From the NCBI RefSeq assembly GCF_002021815.1, contig NZ_CP019952.1, positions 3,937,001 through 4,001,000 of the forward strand: DNA of 64,000 bases. Direction: 5' to 3'. Position 1 is the stretch's first letter; each line of letters begins with the position of its first letter. Shown here piece by piece: positions 30,299 to 39,894 of the stretch. This DNA comes from Pseudomonas parafulva (GTDB lineage Bacteria; Pseudomonadota; Gammaproteobacteria; Pseudomonadales; Pseudomonadaceae). A program made the position numbers and the translations under genes. Below the pieces are notes generated by a model. It did no database searches. It was given only the letters and a program-made list of their open reading frames with translations, and was not told the DNA's origin.

Positions 30299-31116
30299 GC
30301 ACGTTTCCGCCCTCCCCCAAGCCCGTGGCCAGTACCACGGGCACACGCCTGCTGGGCTTTCGCACACGGTTGATGCTCACCTGGCTGGTGATGTTCGCCC
30401 TGTTCGTCGGGTTCTTCCTGAGCTTCGACCTCAAGTTCTCGATCATCCTGGAGAAGTTTCCCAACCTGGCCGGTTTCAAACTGGGGCCCAACGGTTTTCT
30501 GCAGGGCGCAGCGCTGACGCTGTTTTTGTGCATATGCTCGATGGTGGTGTCGGTGGCGCTGGGCTTTGCCGCTGCGCTGGCACGCTTGTCCGGCAGCGCA
30601 GTGCTGGTGGGTGTTGCCAGTTTCTACACGTCGTTTTTCCGCGGTACACCGCTGCTGATCCAGATTCTGCTCATCTACCTGGGCTTGCCCCAGATAGGCC
30701 TGGTGCCCGGCGCGATCAGCGCCGGTATCATCGCCCTGTCGCTGAACTACGGCGCTTACCTCAGTGAAATCTTCCGCGCGGGCATCCTGGGTGTTGCCCG
30801 AGGCCAACGCGAAGCGGCGCTGGCGCTGGGCATGCGCCCGCCGCAGATTTTCTGCCACATCGTCCTGCCGCAGGCCATGCGGGTGATCATCCCGCCAACC
30901 GCCAACCAGTTCATCTCCATGCTCAAGGATTCGTCGTTGATCTCGGTGATGGGGGTGTGGGAAATCATGTTCCTGGCCCAGTCCTACGGACGGTCGAGCT
31001 ACCGCTACCTGGAAATGCTGACCACTGCGGCCGTGATCTACTGGGTGTTGTCGATCGCGCTGGAGCTGGTGCAGGCGCGCCTTGAGCGGCATTACGGCAA
31101 GGCCTATCAGCGCTGA
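30295..31116 (+). CDS. amino-acid ABC transporter permease (HisM/GlnP-like)
   Basis: 273 residues. It has an N-terminal cytoplasmic tail, about five membrane segments, and the conserved EAA loop REAALALGMRPPQIFCHIVLPQA that contacts the ATPase. FFRGTPLLIQILLIYLG and NYGAYLSEIFRAGI are typical of the HEQRo polar amino-acid permease family. It starts inside the stop of the binding protein (ATGA). No ATPase gene follows: the next gene is convergent, so the partner must be encoded elsewhere or shared with another system. Confidence 0.9.
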   Translation: MSTFPPSPKPVASTTGTRLLGFRTRLMLTWLVMFALFVGFFLSFDLKFSIILEKFPNLAGFKLGPNGFLQGAALTLFLCICSMVVSVALGFAAALARLSGSAVLVGVASFYTSFFRGTPLLIQILLIYLGLPQIGLVPGAISAGIIALSLNYGAYLSEIFRAGILGVARGQREAALALGMRPPQIFCHIVLPQAMRVIIPPTANQFISMLKDSSLISVMGVWEIMFLAQSYGRSSYRYLEMLTTAAVIYWVLSIALELVQARLERHYGKAYQR

Positions 31117-31126
31117 CGGTGCCTAG

Positions 31127-31152
31127 CGCCTGCCCCTGGCCAGGGGCAGGCG
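31127..31152. terminator. bidirectional terminator-like inverted repeat
   Basis: A perfect 13+13 bp inverted repeat without spacer (CGCCTGCCCCTGG, CCAGGGGCAGGCG) lies between the convergent permease and chemoreceptor genes. T runs are poor on both sides, so termination efficiency is uncertain. Confidence 0.55.
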
Positions 31153-31186
31153 TTGCGTTCATCGGCAGCCGTGCTGCCGGATCGGA

Positions 31187-32515
31187 CTAACGCCCCGCCT
31201 CCGCCACCAGTTTTGAAGAGAACTGGCCCACGGCGGTGACCACTTCCTGCGCACCTGACTGGATTTCCGTGATCACGGTACCCGCCTGCTGGGCCAGGCT
31301 CAGGCCCAGTTCAGCCTGTTTCCTGCTCTCGCCCATGCTGTGTACCGCCTCCTCCACCAGCGCGTTGTTCTTCTGCACCACCTCGACGATTTCCTGGGTG
31401 GCGGCACTGGTTCGCCCGGCCAACTTGCGAACCTCGTCCGCCACCACGGCAAAGCCCCGGCCTTGATCACCGGCACGCGCGGCTTCGATGGCCGCGTTCA
31501 GCGCCAACAGGTTGGTCTGCTGGGCGATGCCGCCGATGGTCGACACGATGGACGTGATCAGGTGCGACTGATGCCCCAGCGCCTCGACACCCGTGGACAC
31601 GTTCGAGACCTGCTCGACGATGCGGTTCATGGTCTCCACCGTGTCCCTGACCGCCTCCGCGCCGCGCTGGGCGGAGCTGTCGGTCTTCATGGAGATCTCA
31701 TAGGCAACGTCCGCTGCCGAGCTGACCTGTTTCTCGCTTTCGACCTGAGCGGTGATATCCACCGCGAACTTCACGACCTTGTACAGCCGCCCGCGGGTGT
31801 CGCGCACCGGATTGTAGGAAGCTTCGAGCCACAGCTCGCGACCGCTCTTGTCGAACCGCTGAAAGCGCTCAGCAACGAAGCGACCGTCGTTGAGGCTGGC
31901 CCACAGTCGCTGATAATCCGGCGACCGGGTGTAGGCCGGATCGCAGAAAATACTGTGATGCTTGCCGACGATTTCCGGGAGCGTGTAGCTCACCGTATCC
32001 AGGAAGTTCTGGTTGGCGGTGAGTATGGTGCCGTCCAGTGCGAACTCGATCACCGCCGTGGACCGGGAAAGCGCCTTGATCAGCTCGTCGTTTTCACGGG
32101 CCTTGTCGATGGCGGCGGTAACTTCGGTCCCGTAGGCCGTCATATGGGTCACCTCGCCGCTGGGGGCCTTGACCGGGCACCACGCCGCGCGCATCCACAC
32201 CAGACGCCCATCGGCCGCGATGTAGCGGTAGTCGTCGCTCACCCCAGTGCCCTGGCTCATCGCGGTCTGGAAATCCTTGTAGCACGGCAAGTCCTTCACA
32301 TAGTCGGGCGTGAGCGCGCCCATCGATGTACCGACAAGCTTCGAAGCGTCGATCCCCACGAAGCTGGAAAACCGCGGGTTGACGGCCGTGATCAGCAGGT
32401 CGCGGTCCACGGTGATTTCAAGCATCTCGCTGGACCTGCTCTGTTGCGCAGCCCTGAGCCCATGCAGCTCCCGTTTGAGTGCCTCGACCTCATCCCTAAG
32501 CGCTTTGTTGAACAT
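31187..32515 (-). CDS. soluble PAS-PAS methyl-accepting chemotaxis protein (BdlA/Aer-like)
   Basis: 442 residues without a membrane segment. Two PAS/PAC units (about 25-140 and 150-265; [21 protein letters not shown] and [20 protein letters not shown]) precede a signalling domain with the signature hairpin [19 protein letters not shown] followed by [17 protein letters not shown]. This is the architecture of P. aeruginosa BdlA, which drives biofilm dispersal, and of cytoplasmic Aer-like redox receptors. The start at ATG 32515 has GAGGAT about 8 nt upstream. It lies 86 bp downstream of a GAF-EAL phosphodiesterase on the same strand, a pairing that would suit a c-di-GMP-linked dispersal function. 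No heme or flavin ligand can be assigned from sequence alone. Confidence 0.88.
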   Translation of the reverse strand: MFNKALRDEVEALKRELHGLRAAQQSRSSEMLEITVDRDLLITAVNPRFSSFVGIDASKLVGTSMGALTPDYVKDLPCYKDFQTAMSQGTGVSDDYRYIAADGRLVWMRAAWCPVKAPSGEVTHMTAYGTEVTAAIDKARENDELIKALSRSTAVIEFALDGTILTANQNFLDTVSYTLPEIVGKHHSIFCDPAYTRSPDYQRLWASLNDGRFVAERFQRFDKSGRELWLEASYNPVRDTRGRLYKVVKFAVDITAQVESEKQVSSAADVAYEISMKTDSSAQRGAEAVRDTVETMNRIVEQVSNVSTGVEALGHQSHLITSIVSTIGGIAQQTNLLALNAAIEAARAGDQGRGFAVVADEVRKLAGRTSAATQEIVEVVQKNNALVEEAVHSMGESRKQAELGLSLAQQAGTVITEIQSGAQEVVTAVGQFSSKLVAEAGR

Positions 32516-32601
32516 GGCGATCCTCGTCATTGCGGATGACAACTGTTGGGATTGAACAGGCGCTGACAGGCAGCGCACACCGAGTGCTGCTTCACCTAAC
32601 G

Positions 32602-34377
32602 TCAGGCTTGCCGCGGCTGACGCAACCATGCAGCCAGGTCATCTGCCGGGAGGGGCCTTGCGTAATAATAGCCTTGCCCTTGATCACAGCCCCACCCCCG
32701 TAGCACATGATGGTGCAGGTCCGTCTCCACACCCTCGGCCACCACCGTCAGGCGCAGGTCGCGCAGCAGGCTGACCAGCCCACGCACGATGTGCCAGTCA
32801 TTGCCGCCAGGCTGCAGTTCGGCGAGCAGGGAACGGTCGAGCTTCACGCTGGTGGCGGGGATTTTGCGCAGGTAGATCCAGTTGCTGTAGCCGCTGCCAA
32901 AATCGTCGATGCCGATCGAAATGCCCAGGGCGCGGAAGCGCTGGAGCTGCTCCTGCACGGCATCGAAGTCGGCTACCAGGGCGCTTTCGGTGAACTCGAG
33001 CTCCACCAGGCTCGGGTGCACCTGGTGTCGGGCCAGCGCTCGCGTGACATCTTCGTACAGCTGACCATCACCCAGATCGAGGGCCGAGATGTTCAACGAG
33101 ACCTGCAACATCAGGTCGCTGGCCTGCCACTGGGCAATTTGACGGCACACCTGTTCCACCACCCAGCGAGTTATGCCGCGGATGGACGCGGTGGTTTCCG
33201 CCAGCGGAATGAACTCTGCCGGGCTGATCACGCCCAGTTGCGGGTGCGTCCAGCGCAAGAGTGCCTCGACCGCCACGCAGCGGTTGCTGCCAAGGTCGAT
33301 CCTGGGCTGGTAGGCCAGGCTCAACTGGTCGGGTGCCAGCAGTGCGGCTTCCAGGGCATTGAGTATCGCGGTGTTGCGCCGCAGGTTGGCGTCCACCACC
33401 GGGTCGTACGCCAACCAGCGCTGCTCGCTCTTGCGAGCGGTGTCGGTCATGCTGGCTAGCAGTCGCAGGATATCCGGCGAGGCGCTGGCGTCCACGCCCA
33501 GCGTCAGGACACTGATACCGACATCCGGCGTGACCGGTATGTGACCGCTGCGCAGTGGCCCACCGAGCGAAGCCACCAGCGTCTGAAGCCAACCGGCAAG
33601 AAAACTGGTATCGCATGCATCAATGACCGTCATGAAGCCCAGGGTACTGGCCCGATAAAGGCGGCAGCCGGGCGGAAGTGCTGTGAGCAGCACTTCTTTG
33701 ACTGCCAGCATGAAATCGGTGAAGAACTCGATGCCCAGCGCCTTGAACAGTCGGTCCATACCCGCGGCCGACACCGGCTCGATGAACACAGCCACCTGGC
33801 CGGCCGTGATGGCACCTTCCTTGAAGTCCGTCTCGAACCGCCGCCGATTGGGCAGCCCGGTCATCGGATCGTAGAAGTTCTGCCGGTGGATAGACTGCAG
33901 GCGGGCCACCACCACTTTGGCGGCGTTGGTCAGCAGATTACGGTCGCGCTCCGACAAGGCTTCGCGTGAGGCATGGTCGATGATGCACAGCCCACCCAGG
34001 CTGACGCCTGGCCGAACGATTAGCGGTGCGCCGGCGTAGTAACGGATGTGGGGGGCCGATTGCACGAGGGGGTTATCCACCGTGCGCGGGTCCTGCAGCG
34101 TGTCGCAGATCTCGAGCACCGTTTCCTGGCGCAAACCAAGGGCGCAGATGGACATTTCGCGCGGCGTGCGGTCGTCGGCCATGCCGATCTTGGCCTTGAA
34201 TACCTGGTAATCGCGGTCGACGATGCTGACCAGCGCGGTAGGGACGTCGAAGTGCGCACAGAGCATGTTGACGACGCCATTGAGCACCGGATCCTCTCCA
34301 TTTGCCAGGTCCGATGTAAGGCGGTCCACTTCAACCAGGCGCAAGCGCTCGTCTCGAAGGGTCGTCAAGTTGTCCAT
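32602..34377 (-). CDS. GAF - degenerate GGDEF - EAL c-di-GMP phosphodiesterase
   Basis: 591 residues, no membrane segment. GAF domain about 20-155 ([33 protein letters not shown]), then a GGDEF-like domain starting at [15 protein letters not shown]. Its active site is lost: the GGDEF position reads like STLGFMTV near 244-251. The EAL domain is complete: EALLRW at 371-376, [31 protein letters not shown] and AEGVET. So it should hydrolyse c-di-GMP, with the GAF and dead GGDEF domains possibly sensing a small ligand or GTP. The ATG at 34377 has GGAG 6 nt upstream. Likely co-transcribed with the PAS-PAS chemoreceptor. Confidence 0.88.
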   Translation of the reverse strand: MDNLTTLRDERLRLVEVDRLTSDLANGEDPVLNGVVNMLCAHFDVPTALVSIVDRDYQVFKAKIGMADDRTPREMSICALGLRQETVLEICDTLQDPRTVDNPLVQSAPHIRYYAGAPLIVRPGVSLGGLCIIDHASREALSERDRNLLTNAAKVVVARLQSIHRQNFYDPMTGLPNRRRFETDFKEGAITAGQVAVFIEPVSAAGMDRLFKALGIEFFTDFMLAVKEVLLTALPPGCRLYRASTLGFMTVIDACDTSFLAGWLQTLVASLGGPLRSGHIPVTPDVGISVLTLGVDASASPDILRLLASMTDTARKSEQRWLAYDPVVDANLRRNTAILNALEAALLAPDQLSLAYQPRIDLGSNRCVAVEALLRWTHPQLGVISPAEFIPLAETTASIRGITRWVVEQVCRQIAQWQASDLMLQVSLNISALDLGDGQLYEDVTRALARHQVHPSLVELEFTESALVADFDAVQEQLQRFRALGISIGIDDFGSGYSNWIYLRKIPATSVKLDRSLLAELQPGGNDWHIVRGLVSLLRDLRLTVVAEGVETDLHHHVLRGWGCDQGQGYYYARPLPADDLAAWLRQPRQA

Positions 34378-34588
34378 GAAAGCTCCGGTCGCGGTAACAG
34401 CAAATTCTAGCCCAGAAGGCACATTGCCAGCTTAGCTGTGATCGGTTTCTCTCGACAATTGAGCACCCCCACCGGCGGTCGGCCAAAAAATCTATTGGAC
34501 GCCTGCGGTCAGCTAGCCTAAAAGGCTGTCAGCCGCGCTTGGCACGGCAGATCGCGTAGATGATGCTCAGCCTGTTACGGAGTCAGCC

Positions 34589-36544
34589 TTGGCCTGGTTC
34601 AAAGAAAGGATTACCGCCATCCTGCAACGCCTGCGACGTGCCGAACCGAGCACGGCCAGCCGCTACGTGGGCGCCGCGTTGATCATCGCTGCGTGCTCCC
34701 TGGCGCGCGCGCAGATGTCGCCTGCCGCGCTCCCCTACCTGTTTTTCATTCCTGGCCTGATGCTGATCGGGTTCTGGTTCGGCGCAGGTCCGTCCCTGCT
34801 GGGGTGCATCATGGCCGTGCTGATCGCCCAGTATTTTTTCATCGGGCCGCTGGGTTTCGATGCTGACTGGGCCACGTGGGCCAACAGCCTGAGTTTTGGC
34901 GTGGTGACTTTCGCCATGGCGGTGGTGTGTGCTTCGCTCAGGCGTAACCTGAGCGCCGTGGAGCAGCTCAACGAAACGCTCGAGCAACAAGTGCAACACC
35001 GAACGGGGGAGCGCGACAGCCTGTGGAACGTGTCCCCCGACCTGATCTGCACGTTGTCCGAAAACGGCCAGGTGTTGTCGGTGAACCCGGCGTGGCAGGT
35101 AGAAACGGGCTTCACTGAAGAACAGCTCAAGACTGGGACGTTCTACAGTTTCATCTCCCCCGCACAATTGGCGAACGCGTTGCGCGAGCTCAACCACAAG
35201 CCCATCGTCGAGCTCGACACCCAGAGCGTGCGCAGCGATGGCCAACCCTTACTGCTCAACTGGCGCATTGCCGGGTTCGAGGGCCGTTACTTCGCCGTGG
35301 CACGTGATGTCACCCAGTACCGCGAGCGGCAGCAGGCGTTCGAGCAAGTCAGCCAGCAATTGCAGCAAAGCCAGAAGATGGAAGCGCTCGGGCAGCTCAC
35401 CGGCGGCCTGGCCCATGACTTCAACAACCTGCTGACCGTGATCACCGGCACGCAGGACATGATCGAGCAACGCCTGGCGCAAGGCCGGCATGACGAACTG
35501 GGCCGTTACCTGGCGTTGGCCAGAGCTGCCACTCGCAAGGCCAGCACCCTCACCCACCGCCTGCTGACCTTCGCCAGGCAACAACCACTGGCCAGCACCA
35601 CGGTCGATGTGGTGCTGCTGGTGGACGACATGAAAGAGCTGCTGGCCAGAACCCTTACACCCAAGATCGAGTTTCAGCTCAGCCCATATCCGGCGCCAGC
35701 CTTGTGCTACTGCGACGCCCATCAACTGGAAAATGCGCTGCTCAATCTGTGCATCAACGCACGTGACGCCATGCCCCAAGGGGGCCGTTTGCAGGTGCGG
35801 GTCAGCAAAGTGACAAGCGGCACGGCTGAGCTGGAGCAGCTTGGGCTACGCACTGGCGAATACATTCAGGTAAGCGTCACCGATACAGGCCTGGGGATGC
35901 CGGCCAGCATTGCCGAGCGGGCCTTCGAACCGTTCTTCACCACCAAGCCGCTGGGGTCGGGCACGGGTCTGGGGCTTTCGATGGTCAGGGACTTCGCTCG
36001 CCAGGCGGGCGGCACGGCAGTGATCGAATCGGTCATGGGCAGCGGCACCACGGTCAGTCTGCTGTTGCCCGTCCACCTTGAGCCGGCCCCGTCCAGCGTC
36101 ACACCGATCACGCACGCCACCCTGGCAGCCCGTATTGACAACCGTGGCAGTGCACTGGTGATCGAGGACGAGGGCGCGATCCGGGAACTGGTCGGCGAAG
36201 CGTTGCAGGAGCTCGGTTTCGAGGTGATCGAAGTCACCCATCCTGCCGACGCGCTGCACCTGATCGAACAGTGCCAAGACCTGCAGCTTGTGGTGACCGA
36301 CCTGGTCCTGCCCGGCGGCCTGACGGGAGACAACATCGCCCAAGGGGTGCGGGCGCTTGTGCCGGCAGTGCGGGTGCTGTTCATTTCAGGGTTGATCGAG
36401 GCGCCGGCCAGCCTTACCGAGCAGCAACCACATTCGCGCTTGCTGCCCAAGCCCTTCACGCTCGGCCAGTTCAAGGCGTGCGTCGAAGGGATGTTCGGTG
36501 ACCAGGATGCACCCCTGCTGCTGGACCAGGCCAAACGCCGCTAA
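34589..36544 (+). CDS. hybrid sensor histidine kinase with DUF4118-like membrane domain
   Basis: 651 residues. An N-terminal four-helix membrane domain (about 25-115; PYLFFIPGLMLIGFWFGAGP) resembles the KdpD/DUF4118 module. It is followed by a coiled linker, a PAS domain (about 145-240), HisKA with His276 (GGLAHDFNNLLTVI), HATPase (LCINARDAM, DTGLGMPASI, GTGLGLSMVRDFA), and a C-terminal receiver with Asp571 (LVVTDLVLPGG). The start is a TTG at 34589 behind GGAG; no better start keeps the first helix. Its phosphorelay partner is not adjacent, and its signal is unknown. Confidence 0.87.
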   Translation: MAWFKERITAILQRLRRAEPSTASRYVGAALIIAACSLARAQMSPAALPYLFFIPGLMLIGFWFGAGPSLLGCIMAVLIAQYFFIGPLGFDADWATWANSLSFGVVTFAMAVVCASLRRNLSAVEQLNETLEQQVQHRTGERDSLWNVSPDLICTLSENGQVLSVNPAWQVETGFTEEQLKTGTFYSFISPAQLANALRELNHKPIVELDTQSVRSDGQPLLLNWRIAGFEGRYFAVARDVTQYRERQQAFEQVSQQLQQSQKMEALGQLTGGLAHDFNNLLTVITGTQDMIEQRLAQGRHDELGRYLALARAATRKASTLTHRLLTFARQQPLASTTVDVVLLVDDMKELLARTLTPKIEFQLSPYPAPALCYCDAHQLENALLNLCINARDAMPQGGRLQVRVSKVTSGTAELEQLGLRTGEYIQVSVTDTGLGMPASIAERAFEPFFTTKPLGSGTGLGLSMVRDFARQAGGTAVIESVMGSGTTVSLLLPVHLEPAPSSVTPITHATLAARIDNRGSALVIEDEGAIRELVGEALQELGFEVIEVTHPADALHLIEQCQDLQLVVTDLVLPGGLTGDNIAQGVRALVPAVRVLFISGLIEAPASLTEQQPHSRLLPKPFTLGQFKACVEGMFGDQDAPLLLDQAKRR

Positions 36545-36571
36545 CGCCATGGCCGACAAGCGTCACATACC

Positions 36572-37093
36572 TCAGGGCTGCGAATCGATCGACGCCAGAA
36601 ACTGACGCGTCTGCCGGTTGGAGCGCAGGTGCACGACCCGGCACCCCGCAGGCGCCGTCGCCATCAGGTGCTTGATCTTGTCCTGTGAAGAATGCCGCGT
36701 GGACCAGATGAACCGGATGAAGCCAGGCAAATTGCGCAGCGATTCGGGGCAGTCGCCTGGCAGGTCCGGGCGTGTGCGGCCCAACTGGGTCAGGGTTCTG
36801 ACCAGCACACGCCACAATCGGACCGTCAGGGAACGGTCAATCCAGATAAGCATTTCGGCCCTGGCAAGACGGTTGTCCCAGGTCGCCGAATGCCCGCCCT
36901 CGAAGATCCACCGTTCGCGCGCCTCCACTTCATGGCACAGGCGGGTCTTTTCGTCTCGGCTGCGCTCGACCCAGCCGGGTAGCCAGTGAATGGTATCGAT
37001 ATGCACGACCGGCAAGCCGGTTCGCTCGCCCAGGTGGCGAGCCAGCGTACTCTTGCCGGCGCCCGGTTGACCAACGATCATGACGCGTTTCAT
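36572..37093 (-). CDS. small P-loop NTPase (FlaR/adenylate-kinase-like)
   Basis: 173 residues starting with the Walker A run MIVGQPGAGKSTLA at residues 5-18. VVHIDTIHW, RWIFEGGHSATWD and RAEMLIWIDRSLTVRLWRV are typical of the FlaR / 'DNA topology modulation' group of kinase-like proteins. These are cytosolic and probably phosphorylate a small molecule; no substrate is established. The ATG has AAGGAG 5 nt upstream. It converges on the hybrid kinase gene, and upstream of it begins the accessory region. Confidence 0.82.
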   Translation of the reverse strand: MKRVMIVGQPGAGKSTLARHLGERTGLPVVHIDTIHWLPGWVERSRDEKTRLCHEVEARERWIFEGGHSATWDNRLARAEMLIWIDRSLTVRLWRVLVRTLTQLGRTRPDLPGDCPESLRNLPGFIRFIWSTRHSSQDKIKHLMATAPAGCRVVHLRSNRQTRQFLASIDSQP

Positions 37094-37599
37094 GGGGACT
37101 CCTTTTCAACCCGCCATTTTGTACAGGAGGCCGGGGTTGTAAAGAAGTCTCCAAGCTGCGTGCCAATTGCGCGCAGCCCGCTGGGCGCTGAGCGCTGAGC
37201 GCTGAGCGCTGAGCAGATTGTGGTGCATCACAATACGACGCTTGAGGGGGCGTTTTGTGAGGTGGTGTTGGGGCGAGATTGGACTTTCAGGTGATTAGTA
37301 CGGTGATGCCTGCTGGGGCGGACGTTACGAGAGAGCGCGTATCGCGTCGAAAGAGGCCTGGCATCGCGCCCTGTTAGCTGTAGAGCAGGCAAGCCGATTA
37401 CATCTGATCTAGGAAAGCGCGAATCGGTGACCGTCTGGATCAATGAATACGTAGCTCGCGGCCTATATCATCGGCCCCGAGTACGATCCAACGTGATGGT
37501 TGATGTGCGAATTTCTGATCGCTACAGCACGCCGTTGATATCTAACTCGAACCCGAACCACGGGACAATGCTGAATCTGATTCTGGACAAATAACGAGC
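37094..37599. other. 506-bp intergenic region, no supported gene
   Basis: Contains the four-copy heptamer repeat at 37185-37212 and no reading frame with credible composition or start. It marks the change from conserved chromosome to accessory DNA that ends at the mobile element. Confidence 0.6.
37185..37212. repeat. four tandem copies of GCGCTGA
   Basis: Exactly four head-to-tail 7-bp units in the intergenic region upstream of the P-loop NTPase gene. It could vary in copy number by replication slippage; no function is evident. Confidence 0.9.
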
Positions 37600-38805
37600 A
37601 TGGACAAAGCGCAACTGTTGTTGTTGCATCAGGCAGGCAGCCTGGTGAGGGAGACAGAAGCCAAGCTCGCAGCAAGCGGTGAGCTTTTCAATATCTTCTC
37701 CATCACCCGAATCGAGCGGGCCGAAGTCAATACCCACTCTGCGATGATTGCAGAACTCTTGAACCCCAAGGGCCGCCACGGTCAGGGTGAATGCTTTCTC
37801 GAACTGTTCCTGGCGACAATGGGCTTCGACTACGAAGGCAGCATCAGCGACGCCAAAGTCAATAAAGAGCAGTTTTTTGCGGGCTACGGCCGTGTCGACG
37901 TGGTGATCCACCTGCGGGACCACCTCATCCTGATAGAAAACAAGATCGACGCCCCTGACGGCAAACAGCAACTCAAGCGGTATAACGACATTGGCAAGGC
38001 CTCACGCAAGCCGTGGCAGTTGTGGTACCTGACAAAAAAAGGCACGCAAGCGCACGCAAACAGTCACTGCGGCGTGAGCTACCGCCAACTGTCCTACCAG
38101 GAGCACATCCTCGGCTGGCTTGAGCAGTGCATCAGCATCTCGAGCGCAACGCCGGCGCTTCAGCACGCGTTAATCCAGTACAAGCATCTGGTTCAGAAAA
38201 TCACCGGGCAAACCATGACGCATGCAACACGACATGCACTGATCGAACTTCTCATTGCCGGCGACAATTTGCAGGCCGCCGAAGCCATTGCCCAGGCACT
38301 GCCCCACGCGAAGGGGACGGTATTGTTTGGCTTCTTCAATGCAGTACGACATGGGTTGTCGGCACAATGCACACCGGTGTCAGCGCCGCCTGGCTTTTCC
38401 GGGCATGACTGCAGCGAGGAGAACTGCCGCAAATGGTTCTATCCCAAGGCTTCGAGATTGAAGCACGTGGGGCAGTTTTTCGACATTGGCGTCGATGGCA
38501 TGCTGCTTAGAATTGAGGTTGCGTCTGAGGCGCTGCACTACGGGGTGGTGCGGATCACGGGCGGGAAGATGGCGAGCGAGGGTGAGTTATCTGAGCAGAC
38601 GCTTTCATTGCCTTCATCGTTGATGTGGAGGAATTGGAATGCGTTTAAATGGTATTCCTGCCTGTATCAGGACAATGTTGCTAGCGGCATGGAGGGTTTG
38701 TCTGATGCTGGGCGGTTGGTCATGGAGGTGCTGCGTGTGGTTGAGTTGATCAGATCGGGCGGGGTGGATCGGTCTGGATTGCAGCTTGAAGGTGCATTGA
38801 GCTGA
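37600..38805 (+). CDS. PD-(D/E)XK nuclease superfamily protein (PDDEXK_4-like)
   Basis: 401 residues. The first 130 match the PDDEXK_4 pattern: EVNTHSAMIAELLNPKGRHG near 42-61 (motif I Glu/His), RVDVVIHLRD with Asp100, the core LILIENKIDAPD with Glu113 and Lys115, and QQLKRY at 123-128. The Asp, Glu and Lys of the nuclease core are thus present. The C-terminal 270 residues are not recognised. Such orphan proteins occur in variable regions and are often suspected restriction or anti-phage nucleases. No methylase or partner gene is adjacent. It lies just outside the mobile element but in the same variable zone. The ribosome-binding site is weak. Confidence 0.72.
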   Translation: MDKAQLLLLHQAGSLVRETEAKLAASGELFNIFSITRIERAEVNTHSAMIAELLNPKGRHGQGECFLELFLATMGFDYEGSISDAKVNKEQFFAGYGRVDVVIHLRDHLILIENKIDAPDGKQQLKRYNDIGKASRKPWQLWYLTKKGTQAHANSHCGVSYRQLSYQEHILGWLEQCISISSATPALQHALIQYKHLVQKITGQTMTHATRHALIELLIAGDNLQAAEAIAQALPHAKGTVLFGFFNAVRHGLSAQCTPVSAPPGFSGHDCSEENCRKWFYPKASRLKHVGQFFDIGVDGMLLRIEVASEALHYGVVRITGGKMASEGELSEQTLSLPSSLMWRNWNAFKWYSCLYQDNVASGMEGLSDAGRLVMEVLRVVELIRSGGVDRSGLQLEGALS

Positions 38806-39000
38806 GTCGCTGTCGGAGTTTGGTACACCTGTTAGATCGTTGGGGCCGGTCCGACGCCCCGGCAAGGCCGCTCCGGTGGTCGTGTGATGCCTGGAGTGAC
38901 GGGATAGGCTGCTAGGCCGTTCTGAGTGAACAGCGTGGCGCACTGAAGCGGCTTTTACGGGGGTTCCAGAGATTTTGGTAGCCTTAGCTGGAAGCTGAAG

Positions 39001-39022
39001 TGGTGCGGAGACAGGAATCGAA
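39001..39022. repeat. attL: partial copy of the tRNA-Thr 3' end
   Basis: The run TGGTGCGGAGACAGGAATCG plus AA repeats the tRNA-Thr 3' end at 54924-54946 with one missing C. The longest identical core is 16 bp (39007-39022 and 54931-54946). As a direct repeat bounding the integrase-carrying segment it fits the left attachment site. Confidence 0.85.
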
Positions 39023-39073
39023 TTAATGCTATTACATCCAGTAAATATTGACCTTATATCTTTCATAGAAGAG

Positions 39074-39097
39074 AACGTATCCCTAAACGTATCCCTA
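39074..39097. repeat. tandem 12-bp repeat AACGTATCCCTA (integrase arm-type sites)
   Basis: Two exact tandem copies of AACGTATCCCTA lie 52 bp inside attL. The core TATCCCTAA recurs twice, also at 12-bp spacing, inside the right end (54791-54814), and in inverted form at the integrase start. This symmetric placement suggests arm-type binding sites for the integrase. Confidence 0.7.
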
Positions 39098-39111
39098 AAG
39101 CTCAAGTCACC

Positions 39112-39816
39112 TCAGCTTCCGCCGCTTTCACACGGGTGCAGGCCACCCGCTAAGAAAGCAGCCATGCTGTTGGGGCCTTTCGCAATGAGCCCTTCTTCCT
39201 GCATAGCGCGGTACCAGGCTGCAAGCGCCGCTTTCATAGCCTCCATACCCTTCTTCCACACAGGCCCAAGGTATAGAACCCACAGCTCAAGTTCACGCTC
39301 TGTCACAGGCGCACCCTGGCTAAGAAGCTCTGCTGTGTCCACTAGGCTTGTAGCCAGTTCCGAGTCAATCGCCTGGTCAGGGATCGACCAATTCGCTTTT
39401 TGCCCAAGACAATCGGTGTAAAAGCCTAACTGCTTCACCTGGTCTAGGAGATACGGGTGGTCTGATCCATCGTCGTGAAGGGGACGAAAATCTTCCAACG
39501 ATCTTGCGCCATCAGCTACCAAAGCCGGAAAAATCCAGTGGCTGTTTTTGCACGTATGAGAGCGGTAACGCTTCCATTCTGCCTTGATCGCACTGTCTTC
39601 CAGCTCCAGTGCCATCCCTCGGAGGATAGATATCTTTCCCGCTTCCTCAATCGAAAGCGCAGCCAGTGAAGCCGCAGAAGCAAAGCTCTCTACCCCCAGA
39701 AGAAGGCGTGCGTCTTTGGCGAGTCTGGTGGCATTGGCTCGCGCTGCCGTCATGCCTGCGGCGAGCTGTGAGCAATTCAATCGCTCTTTGTAGCCGTCCA
39801 ATTTTCTTGAAGCCAT
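39112..39816 (-). CDS. AbiV-family abortive infection protein
   Basis: 234 residues. The N-terminal helical region with repeated small residues and the stretch SFASAASLAALSIEEAGKIS (about 44-63), including Glu57, Glu58 and Lys61, is the AbiV-family signature. AbiV from Lactococcus blocks phage late translation; here anti-phage function is inferred from family and context. No signal peptide; cytoplasmic. The ATG at 39816 has AAGGGG 7 nt upstream. It is the outermost gene at the left end of the element, next to attL, a usual place for cargo. The C-terminal half (KKGMEAMKAALAAWYRAMQE) is helical and unassigned. Confidence 0.75.
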   Translation of the reverse strand: MASRKLDGYKERLNCSQLAAGMTAARANATRLAKDARLLLGVESFASAASLAALSIEEAGKISILRGMALELEDSAIKAEWKRYRSHTCKNSHWIFPALVADGARSLEDFRPLHDDGSDHPYLLDQVKQLGFYTDCLGQKANWSIPDQAIDSELATSLVDTAELLSQGAPVTERELELWVLYLGPVWKKGMEAMKAALAAWYRAMQEEGLIAKGPNSMAAFLAGGLHPCESGGS

Positions 39817-39894
39817 CTGGTGCCCCTTCAGTCAACAGCCCATATCATTGCAGCAATCGCAAGGATCCTTCCAAGTGTGCTGAAAAATGCACAA

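Noticed and set aside
31340..32539. 399-codon plus-strand frame opposite the chemoreceptor
   Set aside because: Antisense shadow; the chemoreceptor signature hairpin fixes the true strand.
38842..38878. GC-rich repeat resembling a REP sequence (GGCAAGGCCGCTCC)
   Set aside because: A single degenerate copy without a partner; not enough to call.
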